Below, in pieces: positions 25,002 through 33,242 of a stretch of DNA of 64,000 bases. The stretch lies in assembly GCF_007830035.1 (NCBI RefSeq), contig NZ_VLKN01000002.1, forward strand, positions 513,906 through 577,905. Reading direction: 5' to 3'. The translations under genes and the position numbers were made by a program. Source of the DNA: Luteimonas cucumeris (GTDB taxonomy: Bacteria; Pseudomonadota; Gammaproteobacteria; Xanthomonadales; Xanthomonadaceae). The notes under the pieces were generated by a model. The model did not search any database. It saw only the letters and a list, made by a program, of their open reading frames with translations, and was not told the origin of the DNA. Numbering within the stretch: the first letter of the stretch is position 1; each line of letters starts with the position of its first letter.

Positions 25002-26338
25002 TTGCGTGCTCCTGTACTGCGTTGGAATCGCTGCAGGTCGAATGGCGCGAGCGACACCATCGGCTCCAGGCCGATGGCCAGCGCGGAAACGATTTCGGAC
25101 GTGACTGGTGCCAACGTCAGGCCCAGGTGCTGGTGGCCGAAGGCGTACAGCAGGTTGGATGCGCACATGCTGCGACCGATCGCGGGCAGATAGTCGGGCA
25201 AGGTCGGTCGCGCGCCGAACCACTCGTCGGCATTCGCCGATGTGGGCAGGCCGAGTGCGTCTACATGGCTGCGCAACGCAACCCACTTGCGTGGATCGGC
25301 GGGCAACCGTGCGTTAGTCGCGAACTCGACGAAACCCGCTGCGCGCAGGCCGCCATCGAAACGCGTGACGATCATCGAACGGTCCTCGAACACCACCGGC
25401 GGCATGTCTTCGGGCCAGCCGTGCTGCCGCCACTGCAGGTGGTAGCCGCGTTCGGCGATCAACGGCGGACGCGGCCCGATCGATGCCATCAGTTCGCCCG
25501 ATGCGACGCCGGCCGCCACCAGCACGAGATCGGCGGACAAGCGCTGGCCGTCGTCGAGTATCGCCACGGCCCTGCCGCCCTCGACCGCGATGCCGCGCAC
25601 GCATCCCTGCACGGATTCGCCGCCCGCCTGGTCGAACGCTTCACGCAAGGCTTGCAGCATCCGCGTGGGATCGGCGACCTGGCCCGTGCCCGCGAAGCGC
25701 ACGCCGCCTGCCGGGCGCTGCCGCAACAGGCCTGCGAATTCGTCCAGCTCGCCACGGTCAAGATCGCGGACGCTGGCGCTGCCGATGTCAGCGCTCATCC
25801 ACACATCGCGCCGCAACCGCGCGGAACGGCCGGATTCCCACAGCACGACATGCCCATCGCTGCGCAGCAGGTCCGGGCGCTGCAGTTCGCCGACCAGCGC
25901 ATGCCACGCGGGCAATGCACGGTCCAGCAAACCGCGCAGGGCTTCGCGCCCCGCATGGAATCCCGATGGCGAAGCCGCGTGGACGAAACGCGCCATCCAC
26001 GGCGCACTGGCCAGCGGATCGCGCACGTCGAGCGCGCCGCCGAACGCGAACAGGCGCCGCGGCGCCGACCGGATCGTGGCCCACGATGCCAGCGGCTCGA
26101 CCTGCTCCACCGCGATATGTCCCGCGTTGCCATACGACGCGCCGGACGGGAGTGCCATCGGATCGATCAGCGTCGTGCGCAGGCCGAGCTGGCGCAGTCG
26201 CAGCGCGCTGCACAGGCCGACGATTCCGCCTCCGATCACCAGCGCGGACCCGGCCAGTGCCGGCTGTGGATCATGTCCAACGTGCAAGGGCCCGCTCCCC
26301 GGATCTATCCGCTCGTACACCGTGGTAACTTGGTGCAT
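24998..26338 (-). CDS. FAD-dependent D-amino acid (D-hydroxyproline) oxidase/dehydrogenase
   Basis: A DAO-family flavoprotein of up to 446 residues. The dinucleotide fold is ALVIGGGIVGLCSALRLRQLG, and SGASYGNAGHIAVEQVEPLA is typical of the D-hydroxyproline dehydrogenase and DadA-like group. C-terminal landmarks are GARPTLPDYLPAIGRS and LLYAFGHQHLGLTLAP. Its neighbours, a 4-hydroxyproline epimerase and a DapA-like deaminase, specify cis-4-hydroxy-D-proline as substrate, giving 1-pyrroline-4-hydroxy-2-carboxylate. The ATG at 26338 has no ribosome site; a TTG at 26287 has GGGGAG 7 nt upstream and leaves a 15-residue lead before VIGGG, so it may be the true start. Confidence 0.9.
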   Translation of the reverse strand: MHQVTTVYERIDPGSGPLHVGHDPQPALAGSALVIGGGIVGLCSALRLRQLGLRTTLIDPMALPSGASYGNAGHIAVEQVEPLASWATIRSAPRRLFAFGGALDVRDPLASAPWMARFVHAASPSGFHAGREALRGLLDRALPAWHALVGELQRPDLLRSDGHVVLWESGRSARLRRDVWMSADIGSASVRDLDRGELDEFAGLLRQRPAGGVRFAGTGQVADPTRMLQALREAFDQAGGESVQGCVRGIAVEGGRAVAILDDGQRLSADLVLVAAGVASGELMASIGPRPPLIAERGYHLQWRQHGWPEDMPPVVFEDRSMIVTRFDGGLRAAGFVEFATNARLPADPRKWVALRSHVDALGLPTSANADEWFGARPTLPDYLPAIGRSMCASNLLYAFGHQHLGLTLAPVTSEIVSALAIGLEPMVSLAPFDLQRFQRSTGARK

Positions 26339-26343
26339 GAAAT

Positions 26344-26372
26344 TTGATATTTAATATATCGTATACTATATT
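26344..26372 (+). promoter_or_regulatory. Divergent promoter and palindromic operator of the hydroxyproline genes
   Basis: The only strongly AT-rich stretch in this region lies between the divergent arms. TTGATA (26344-26349) and TATATT (26367-26372) form a sigma-70 pair with 17-bp spacing toward the DapA-like gene. ATATCGTATACTATAT (26356-26371) is a near-perfect 16-bp palindrome centred on GTATAC and overlaps the -10. GntR/FCD regulators bind such palindromes, and one is encoded at the end of the plus arm. The ribosome site GGAGA (26386-26390) follows. Confidence 0.65.
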
Positions 26373-26395
26373 CAGAATTTTCACCGGAGAGAGAC

Positions 26396-27316
26396 ATGGG
26401 TTCCAGTTCATGCACCTGGTCGGGCATCATCCCCGCCGTCACCACCCAGTTCGCCGCGGACATGGCGGTGGACATCGACGCCACCCAGCGCGTCCAGGAC
26501 GCCCTGGTTCGCGACGGCGTCCATGGCCTGATCGTCTGCGGGACCTGTGGCGAGAACAATTCGCTGGAGCCGGACGAGAAGCTCGCCGTGGTCGCCGCCG
26601 CCGTGGAAGCATCGGCCGGACGGGTACCGATCATCGTCGGCACCTCCGAATTCACCACGCCGCGCGCCGTCAATTTCGCCCGCGCCGTCGAACGACTCGG
26701 CGCGTCGGGCCTGATGGTGCTACCGGCCATGGTGTACGTGCCTACGGAAGCCGAACTGCTGGAGCACTTCCGCACCGTGGCGAACAGCACCGCGCTGCCG
26801 GTCATGCTCTACAACAACCCGCCGGCGTACCGCGTCAGCGTGACCATGAAGACGCTGGAAGGCCTGGCTGCAGTGCCAAACGTGGTTGCGATCAAGGAAA
26901 GCGCGCCCGATCCGCGCCGCTTCACCGATCTGCACAACGCCTTCGGCGACCGCTACGCACTGTTCGCCGGCCTCGACGACGTCGCCCTGGAAGGACTGCT
27001 GCTGGGCGCGCAGGGCTGGGTATCGGGCTTGACCAGCGCTTTCCCGCAGGAATCCATCGCGCTGTGGGACGCGCTGCAGCGCGGCGACCTGCCCACGGCA
27101 TTGGCGATCTACCGGTGGTTCATGCCGCTGCTGCACCTCGACGCCGACCACGACCTGGTGCAGTCGATCAAGCTCGCCGAACAGATCATGGGCCGCGGCA
27201 GCGAGCGCGTGCGCATGCCGCGCATGCCACTGACCGGCGCGCGGCGGGCGCAGGTGGTGCAGATGGTCGAAACCGCCGCGGCGACCCGCCCTACCCTCGT
27301 CGCTGCCGCAGCCTGA
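26396..27316 (+). CDS. DapA-family 1-pyrroline-4-hydroxy-2-carboxylate deaminase (probable)
   Basis: A 306-residue TIM-barrel aldolase of the dihydrodipicolinate synthase family. The Schiff-base lysine is Lys167 in NVVAIKES, the conserved Tyr is 139 in MLYNNPP, and the GTCGEN loop replaces the usual GTTGE. Family members encoded with hydroxyproline epimerase deaminate and dehydrate pyrroline-hydroxycarboxylate to 2,5-dioxopentanoate, and this context applies here. True lysine-pathway DapA is unlikely because the substrate loop differs and the neighbours are catabolic. It is the first gene of the plus arm, and the next gene starts 10 bp later. Confidence 0.87.
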   Translation: MGSSSCTWSGIIPAVTTQFAADMAVDIDATQRVQDALVRDGVHGLIVCGTCGENNSLEPDEKLAVVAAAVEASAGRVPIIVGTSEFTTPRAVNFARAVERLGASGLMVLPAMVYVPTEAELLEHFRTVANSTALPVMLYNNPPAYRVSVTMKTLEGLAAVPNVVAIKESAPDPRRFTDLHNAFGDRYALFAGLDDVALEGLLLGAQGWVSGLTSAFPQESIALWDALQRGDLPTALAIYRWFMPLLHLDADHDLVQSIKLAEQIMGRGSERVRMPRMPLTGARRAQVVQMVETAAATRPTLVAAAA

Positions 27317-27326
27317 GGAACGCGCG

Positions 27327-28325
27327 ATGCGCCATACCTTCTTCTGCATCGACGGCCATACCGCCGGCAATCCGGTGCGCCTGGTCAGCGGCGGCGCGCC
27401 GCTGCTTGCCGGTGCCTCGATGAGCGAGCGTCGCCAGGATTTCCTCGCCCGTTACGACTGGATCCGCACCGGCCTGATGTACGAGCCGCGTGGCCACGAC
27501 ATGATGTCCGGCGGGTTCCTGTATCCGCCGACGCGCGACGACAGCGACATCGGCGTGCTGTTCATCGAGACCAGCGGCTGTCTGCCGATGTGCGGCCACG
27601 GCACCATCGGCATCCTCACTTTCGGTCTGGAAAACGGCCTGATCGAGCCACGCACGCCGGGACGGCTGCGCGTGGAAGTGCCGGCCGGCATCATCGACGC
27701 CGACTACGTCGAGGCAGGCGGGCGCGTGCAGTCGGTGCGCATCCGCAACGTGCCCAGCTATCTCGCCGCCGAAGGCATCCGCATCGACGTGCCGGGCTTC
27801 GGGCCGTTGACGGTGGACGTCGCCTACGGCGGCAACTACTACGCCATCCTCGAACCGCAGGGACCATACGCCGGACTGGACGCACTCGGCGCGGCGCGCA
27901 TCATCGAACTCAGCGGACAGGTACGCCGTCTGGTGCGCGAGATCTTCGAACCGGTACATCCCCTCGACCCGACCATCCGCGGCGTCAGCCACGTGCTCTG
28001 GGCCGATGTACCGAGAGGCGACGGCGCCGACGGTCGCAATGCCGTCTTCTACGGAGAGCGCGCGATCGACCGCAGCCCCTGCGGCACCGGCACCTCGGCG
28101 CGCATGGCGCACCTGGCCGCGAAAGGCCGGCTGCAGGTGGGCGACCGCTTCGTCCACGAAAGCTACATCGGCAGCCGCTTCACCGGCCGCGTCGAAGCCG
28201 CGACCACGCTCGGCAAACATGCAGCGATCGTACCTTCGATCGAAGGCTCGGCGATCGCCACCGGCTTCAACCAGATCTGGATCGATGAAGCCGACGCGTT
28301 CTGGCGCGGCTTCGTGGTGACATGA
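27327..28325 (+). CDS. 4-hydroxyproline epimerase
   Basis: A 332-residue member of the proline racemase family. Both catalytic cysteines are present: Cys89 in PMCGHGTIG and Cys252 in RSPCGTGTSARMA. Two Cys mark epimerases, whereas dehydratase relatives have Thr at one of the sites. It converts trans-4-hydroxy-L-proline to cis-4-hydroxy-D-proline, the substrate of the divergent flavoprotein. HTAGNPVRLV near the N-terminus is a family hallmark. It lies 10 bp after the deaminase gene and 30 bp before the aldehyde dehydrogenase, so all are in one operon. Diaminopimelate epimerase is excluded by length and motif. Confidence 0.92.
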   Translation: MRHTFFCIDGHTAGNPVRLVSGGAPLLAGASMSERRQDFLARYDWIRTGLMYEPRGHDMMSGGFLYPPTRDDSDIGVLFIETSGCLPMCGHGTIGILTFGLENGLIEPRTPGRLRVEVPAGIIDADYVEAGGRVQSVRIRNVPSYLAAEGIRIDVPGFGPLTVDVAYGGNYYAILEPQGPYAGLDALGAARIIELSGQVRRLVREIFEPVHPLDPTIRGVSHVLWADVPRGDGADGRNAVFYGERAIDRSPCGTGTSARMAHLAAKGRLQVGDRFVHESYIGSRFTGRVEAATTLGKHAAIVPSIEGSAIATGFNQIWIDEADAFWRGFVVT

Positions 28326-28355
28326 GCCGTACTGCACCAACACGACAAGACCGAC

Positions 28356-29792
28356 ATGACCGAAATCCTCGACCTCTCTCATCACGTCGCCGGCCAGGCA
28401 ATTCCTGCCGTGGTCGCGCACGAGCAGCGCAACCCCGCGGCTCCCGACGACCTGATCGTGCACATACCGGAAGCCGGCACCGTGCTGGTGGCGCAGGCGG
28501 CACAGGCCGCCCGCAATGCACTGGCGCCATTCGCCGCGGCGGGGATCGAGGCACGCAGCGATGCCCTGTCGAAAATCGGCCGCGACATCGCCGCCAATGC
28601 CGCGGCACTGTCATTGCTGATCGCACGCGAGACCGGCAAGACACTGCGCGACGCCCGCGGCGAAACGATGCGCGCCGCGCGCATCTTCGAATTCTTCGCA
28701 GGCGAGGCGTTGCGCAATGCGGGCGAACGTTTCGAATCCACACGCGCAGGCGCGATGGTCGAAGTCATGCATGCACCGGTCGGGGTGGCGGGCCTGATCA
28801 CGCCCTGGAACTTCCCGATCGCGATCCCCGCCTGGAAGATCGCGCCCGCACTCGCCTTCGGCAACACGGTGGTGTGGAAACCGTCCGAAGTGTCCTCGGC
28901 CACGGCCGCGGCGCTGATGCGGATCATCGCCAACGCGGGCTTGCCGGAGGGCTGCGTCAACCTGGTGTTCGGCGCCGGCGCTACCGGCGAGGCGATCTGC
29001 AACGAACCACGCATCGATGCGGTGTCGTTCACCGGCTCGGAAACCGTCGGCCGCCACGTGCGTGGCGTGGTCACCATGCGCGGCGCGCGCGTGCAGACGG
29101 AAATGGGCGGTGTCAACGGACTGGTCGTGCTGGCCGATGCCGACCTGGACATCGCCGTCGAATCTGCGGTCAACGGTGCCTTCTTCGCCGCCGGGCAACG
29201 CTGCACGGCGACTTCGCGCATCCTCGTCGACGACACCATCGCCGACGCATTCGTTGCGGGGGTGCAGTCGCGGATGAAGAACGTCACGATCGGCGATCCA
29301 CGCCTCGAGCAGACCGACATCGGCCCCCTCGCCTCATCGCGACAGAAACAGCGCGTGGCGAAACAGGTCGCCGTCGTGCGTGACGAAGGACTGCCCACCG
29401 TGTTTGGCGCCGAGGCCGACATGGACGACAACTACTTTCCGCCGACCCTGTTCGATCGCGTCGGCAGCGGCAGCCTGCTCGCGCGCGACGAGATCTTCGG
29501 ACCGGTGGCAGGATTGTTCCGCGTCGATGGGTTCGATGCGGCGATGGCGCTGCTCAACGAATCGCGCTTCGGCCTGTCCGCCGGCCTCTGCACGCGCTCG
29601 CTGAAGCACGCCGAGGCCTTCAAGCACGAGGCCCGTGCCGGCATGCTGATGATCAACCTGCCGACCGCCGGCATCGACTACCACGCGCCGTTCGGCGGCG
29701 TGGGCGATTCCAGCCATGGCCCGCGCGAACAGGGTCGTGCGGCCCGCGCCTTCTACACCACGATGCGAACAACCTACCTGCGCGCCGGGTAG
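28356..29792 (+). CDS. 2,5-dioxopentanoate (oxoglutarate semialdehyde) dehydrogenase
   Basis: A 478-residue aldehyde dehydrogenase. Catalytic residues are Cys283 (FFAAGQRCTATSR), Glu249 (QTEMGG), Asn152 (TPWNFP) and Lys175 (WKPSE). It completes the hydroxyproline route by oxidising 2,5-dioxopentanoate to 2-oxoglutarate, which enters the TCA cycle. The PFGGVGDSSHGPREQG region is typical of the oxoglutarate-semialdehyde group. The operon position supports the assignment; a broader semialdehyde specificity is possible. Confidence 0.88.
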   Translation: MTEILDLSHHVAGQAIPAVVAHEQRNPAAPDDLIVHIPEAGTVLVAQAAQAARNALAPFAAAGIEARSDALSKIGRDIAANAAALSLLIARETGKTLRDARGETMRAARIFEFFAGEALRNAGERFESTRAGAMVEVMHAPVGVAGLITPWNFPIAIPAWKIAPALAFGNTVVWKPSEVSSATAAALMRIIANAGLPEGCVNLVFGAGATGEAICNEPRIDAVSFTGSETVGRHVRGVVTMRGARVQTEMGGVNGLVVLADADLDIAVESAVNGAFFAAGQRCTATSRILVDDTIADAFVAGVQSRMKNVTIGDPRLEQTDIGPLASSRQKQRVAKQVAVVRDEGLPTVFGAEADMDDNYFPPTLFDRVGSGSLLARDEIFGPVAGLFRVDGFDAAMALLNESRFGLSAGLCTRSLKHAEAFKHEARAGMLMINLPTAGIDYHAPFGGVGDSSHGPREQGRAARAFYTTMRTTYLRAG

Positions 29793-29801
29793 ACTCGCGG
29801 C

Positions 29802-30551
29802 ATGAAGATCGTCACCCGGACGCTGTCCGACCAGGCTTTCGAAGTCATCCGCGAACGGATCCTGTCGACCCGGATCCCGCCGCTCGCGCCGATCCGCCAG
29901 GACGCGCTGGCCGAGGAACTGGGCATCAGCAAGATCCCGCTGCGCGAGGCGCTGGCCCGGCTCGAGCAGGACGGCCTGCTGGCTTCACACGTCAACCGCG
30001 GCTACTTCGTGCCGGCGCTGACCGCGGCGGAAGCCGAGGAGGTCTTCGCGCTGCGCCTGAAGATCGAACCCGAAGCCGCGGCCGCCGCCAGCCTCGATGC
30101 CGACGACGCGCAGCGCGATGCCGCCAAGGCCGCACTGGTCTCGCTGGAAGCCGCCGGCCACGGCGCCACGCCCGGCATCGTTTCACTCAACCGCGCCTTT
30201 CATCTTTCGCTGGTCCAGCCCGGCGGCCGCCAGATCACCTCGCAACTGGTCGAACGCCTGCACGTGCTGGCCGAACGCTACGTGCGCAAGCACCTGGAAC
30301 CCGAAGGCCGCGACGTGCGTGCCGACAGCGAGCATCGTGCGATCCTCAAGGCCTGGCTCGCGCGCGACGCCAAACGCGTCGCCGCCTTGTTGGCGCAGCA
30401 CATCACAATGACCCTGGACGACCTGCGCCTGCAGTTGCGCGAAGGTGCAGCGGCAAGCGAAGCGGCACCGTCACGCGTCGTAAAACGCAACGCGCGCGCA
30501 GTCGCATCAACCGCAGCACCACGACCGGTGCGCGCCGCGCGCGCGAAATGA
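29802..30551 (+). CDS. GntR-family regulator with FCD domain
   Basis: A 249-residue regulator. The winged helix is at about residues 8-75 (AFEVIRERILSTRIPP, LAEELGISKIPLREALARLE, the signature of GntR proteins) and the all-helical FCD ligand domain at about 80-215. A basic Ala/Arg tail follows (VVKRNARAVASTAAPRPVR), longer than usual for the family. It starts 10 bp after the dehydrogenase stop. The likely role is substrate-responsive control of the divergent hydroxyproline genes through the palindrome near 26.36 kb; the ligand is unknown, hydroxyproline or a pathway intermediate being the obvious candidates. Confidence 0.88.
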   Translation: MKIVTRTLSDQAFEVIRERILSTRIPPLAPIRQDALAEELGISKIPLREALARLEQDGLLASHVNRGYFVPALTAAEAEEVFALRLKIEPEAAAAASLDADDAQRDAAKAALVSLEAAGHGATPGIVSLNRAFHLSLVQPGGRQITSQLVERLHVLAERYVRKHLEPEGRDVRADSEHRAILKAWLARDAKRVAALLAQHITMTLDDLRLQLREGAAASEAAPSRVVKRNARAVASTAAPRPVRAARAK

Positions 30552-30685
30552 TCGTTTGAAGTGAGCGCGTGCCTGCTCCAGTGAGGCCCCTGCGACGCCT
30601 AATTCAAAGATCACCATCACGATCGAAAGAGATCGCGAGGCTGGGCTTCCCTCTTTGGAAACCCTGAAAGGCTTGCCTGGCTTTG

Positions 30686-30766
30686 CTGTCATTCCGAGCG
30701 CAGCGAGGGACCTGCTTATCGGATCGCGCAGGAAAAACAGGTCCCTCGCTGCGCTCGGGATGACAG
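30686..30766. repeat. REP-type inverted repeat, 29-bp arms
   Basis: Left arm 30686-30714 (beginning CTGTCATTCCGAGCGCAG) and right arm 30738-30766 match at 28 of 29 positions around a 23-nt loop. It is one of several GTCATYCC elements in this window. The 360-bp gap between the GntR gene and rhlE holds nothing else except the terminator hairpin. Confidence 0.85.
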
Positions 30767-30830
30767 GAAAATAATCCATGTCGGATTCTGGAATGGATTC
30801 CACTTCCGCAAAGTCATCGCCATGAACGCA

Positions 30831-30858
30831 GAAGCCCCGGTCGCAGGACCGGGGCTTC
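30831..30858. terminator. Strong GC-rich hairpin between GntR gene and rhlE
   Basis: Arms GAAGCCCCGGTC and GACCGGGGCTTC (the latter ending 30858) give a long perfect stem. A T-rich stretch (CTTGTTGTTG) follows on the plus strand. It sits 55 bp past the rhlE stop and could end transcripts from either side. Confidence 0.65.
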
Positions 30859-30912
30859 CTTGTTGTTGATGCCACGCTGCCCGGTCATCCGGGCAGCGCG
30901 CAACACGGACCG

Positions 30913-32256
30913 TCAGGCGCGGGTGCCGCGACGTGCTCCCGCATACGCACCCTGCCCGCTGCGATGCTGCTTCGGGCCGGCATGCGCATGCGCGCCGCGA
31001 TCGCCCGGCTTGCCGTGCGGACGATGCGCGGCCTTGCCCGGCGCGCGCGTCGGCGGACGCTGTCCGCCCTGGCGCTGGCCGCCACCATTCTTCGGGATCG
31101 GCGTATCCAGGCGGATCGGCTTGCTCGGCGCGTAGCCTTCGATCACGTCCATCACCAGGTCGACCTTCAGCATGCGCTGGATCTGGCGTAGCAGGCCGCC
31201 TTCTTCCGGCGACACCAGCGACAAGGCTTCGCCGCTGGCGCCGGCGCGGCCGGTGCGGCCGATGCGGTGCACGTAATCCTCGGCCACCATCGGCAAATCG
31301 TGGTTGATGACCAGCGGCAGGTTGGGGATATCGAGGCCGCGCGCAGCGACGTCGGTCGCCACCAGCACGCGCGCCTTGCCGGCCTTGAACAGGTTCAGGG
31401 CCTTCTGGCGCTGCGCCTGGCTCTTGTTGCCGTGGATCGCGACGGCCTTCAGGCCGGCGGTTTCCAGCTGCTCGGCAAGGCGATTGCAGCCGTGCTTGGT
31501 CTTGCCGAAGATCAGCACCTGATCGGTGTGGCGCTTGCTGAGGATGTCGATCAGCAGGTCACGCTTGCGCGAACCGTCGACCGGGTGCGCGCGATGCACG
31601 ATGGTCTCGGCGATGGTGTTGTTGGCCGCGACCTGCACCTGCTGCGGGTTGCGCATGAACTCCAGCGCCAGCGACTTGATCTGCGCCTCGAACGTCGCCG
31701 AGAACAGCAGCGTCTGCCGCTGCGCCGGGACGCGGCCGAGGATGCGCTTGATCGCGGGCAGGAAGCCCATGTCGAGCATGCGGTCGGCTTCGTCCAGCAC
31801 CAGGATCTCGACCGCGTCGAGCTTGGCGGTACCGCGCTCGATGTGGTCGATCAGGCGACCCGGCGTGGCGACGAGGATGTCGACGCCGCGACGCAGGTTG
31901 TCCATCTGCGGGCCCATGCCGGCGCCACCGTAGATGGTGGTGACGTTGAGGCGCAGGTGGCGGCCATAGGTCTTGAGGCTGTCGGCGACCTGCACCGCGA
32001 GTTCGCGTGTTGGGGTCAGGATCAGCGCGCGCGGCTTGCGCGGGCCGTTGGGCGGGGTTTCCTTGGATAGGCGCTGCAGCAGCGGCAGGCCGAACGCGGC
32101 GGTCTTGCCGGTGCCGGTCTGCGCGCCGCCGAGCAGGTCGTGGCCGGCCAGCGCCAGCGGAATGGCTTCAGCCTGGATCGGCGTCGGCGTGGTGTAGTTG
32201 TTTTCGGCGAGCGCGCGCAGCAGCGCGGGCGACAGCCCGAGGGTTTCAAACGTCAT
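30913..32256 (-). CDS. rhlE: DEAD-box ATP-dependent RNA helicase RhlE
   Basis: A 447-residue helicase. Motifs in order are the Q motif (YTTPTPIQAEAI), Walker A (AQTGTGKT), PTRELA, TPGR, DEAD (VLDEADRMLDMGF), SAT (LFSAT), and the C-terminal-lobe motifs VATDVAARGLDI and HRIGRTGRAG. The last 75 residues are a basic Gly/Arg/His/Pro-rich tail (RQGGQRPPTRAPGKAAHRPH), expected to bind RNA non-specifically. RhlE acts in ribosome assembly and RNA decay. The first residues MTFETLGLSPALLRAL are typical of RhlE. The gene stands alone, with a 390-bp upstream gap. Confidence 0.93.
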   Translation of the reverse strand: MTFETLGLSPALLRALAENNYTTPTPIQAEAIPLALAGHDLLGGAQTGTGKTAAFGLPLLQRLSKETPPNGPRKPRALILTPTRELAVQVADSLKTYGRHLRLNVTTIYGGAGMGPQMDNLRRGVDILVATPGRLIDHIERGTAKLDAVEILVLDEADRMLDMGFLPAIKRILGRVPAQRQTLLFSATFEAQIKSLALEFMRNPQQVQVAANNTIAETIVHRAHPVDGSRKRDLLIDILSKRHTDQVLIFGKTKHGCNRLAEQLETAGLKAVAIHGNKSQAQRQKALNLFKAGKARVLVATDVAARGLDIPNLPLVINHDLPMVAEDYVHRIGRTGRAGASGEALSLVSPEEGGLLRQIQRMLKVDLVMDVIEGYAPSKPIRLDTPIPKNGGGQRQGGQRPPTRAPGKAAHRPHGKPGDRGAHAHAGPKQHRSGQGAYAGARRGTRA

Positions 32257-32647
32257 TGGGTATAGCTCCGAGAATGGCTCCGGCCCGCCTGCTCTGTGGC
32301 GGCGGTCCGTTTACTCGAAGCTTCCTAGAAACCGCGCTGCGAGTAACTGATTTGACGGTTCCGGACATTCCGGACCGTGTCTGCGCGACGAAAGACGTGC
32401 GGGATAAGTGGCTGCAGTGGCCGGGATTGCTCCCCTTCGACCCTGCGGCAGGCGTACCAGGAACAGGCAGCCGCGTTGCAAACGGGGCAGAGTCTACGCG
32501 AAACAAGCTGAATGGGCCACCCGTTCGCCACCAGAAGATCGGCAGACGCGCGGTCCGACCTGCAGGCGGGCTTGGCCTGGGGTTACGAGGCACGGGCACA
32601 AGGCTTTTGCGACAATCGACCGCACCTGACGACGGAGGAAGAACGGC
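32257..32647. other. Divergent intergenic region, rhlE and DoxX genes
   Basis: About 390 bp between divergent genes. It must hold both promoters. Some short frames cross it but none has a ribosome site or a recognisable product. I see no tRNA or known riboswitch fold; cold-responsive leaders are common upstream of RNA helicases, but nothing in the sequence establishes one here. Confidence 0.4.
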
Positions 32648-33007
32648 ATGAGAGAAGGCCCGGGCATCCTGCTGGCACGCCTGCTGATGGCCAGCGTCTT
32701 CGTGGTGATGGGCGCCTACCGGCTGCTGATGGCGGCGGAAGGGGCGGCGATCCGCAACAGCACGCTGGTCTTCAGCGCGGTCGAACTGGTGCTGGGCCTG
32801 CTGGTCGCGATCGGCTGGAAGCTGCGCCTGACCGCCTCGCTGGCCGCATTGCTGATGCTGGCCGATGCCCTGCTGTCGCACCCGTTCTGGACGCTGCAGG
32901 GCACAGAACATGGCGCGCAGCTGCTGCACTTCATGAAGAACATCAACATCGTCGGCGGCTTCCTGCTGCTGGCCCTGCTCGCTGGCGGCAAACCGCGGCG
33001 TCTGTAG
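32648..33007 (+). CDS. DoxX family membrane protein
   Basis: A 119-residue protein with four hydrophobic segments, matching the DoxX pattern: ILLARLLMASVFVVMGAYRL at the start, VELVLGLLVAIGWKLR, LAALLMLADALLSHPFW, and the family-like LLHFMKNINIVGGFLLLALL near the end. A GGAGGA site lies 8 nt upstream of the ATG. The function is uncertain; DoxX proteins are linked to redox or envelope stress in some bacteria. Confidence 0.8.
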   Translation: MREGPGILLARLLMASVFVVMGAYRLLMAAEGAAIRNSTLVFSAVELVLGLLVAIGWKLRLTASLAALLMLADALLSHPFWTLQGTEHGAQLLHFMKNINIVGGFLLLALLAGGKPRRL

Positions 33008-33242
33008 TCGACGGCCACGAAGTCCCCGCCGGATGCCTGCCGCGTACTCGCAATGGAGACGCATGCGACCGCGCGTAACGCTGTTTACGGCCGGCTTTTC
33101 GGCATGACCTTCGACACCCGCTCGCCCCTGTCGACCGGCGTAGAGTCGCCCGTGCGCCGCCCGCCGGGCCGCCTGCGCGAAATCCGGCCTCACGGCCGTA
33201 CTCCCGAATCCACCACGCGCCCATCGGGCCGGAGAGCCTTAC

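Noticed and set aside
26362-26367. TATACT as the -10 of the DapA-like gene
   Set aside because: No acceptable -35 lies 16-18 bp upstream, whereas TATATT five bases later has TTGATA at 17 bp.
26396-27316. Lysine-pathway dihydrodipicolinate synthase
   Set aside because: GTCGEN in the pocket and the hydroxyproline neighbours favour the catabolic deaminase.
32257-32647. tRNA or riboswitch in the rhlE upstream gap
   Set aside because: I found no T-loop, acceptor pairing or known aptamer core.
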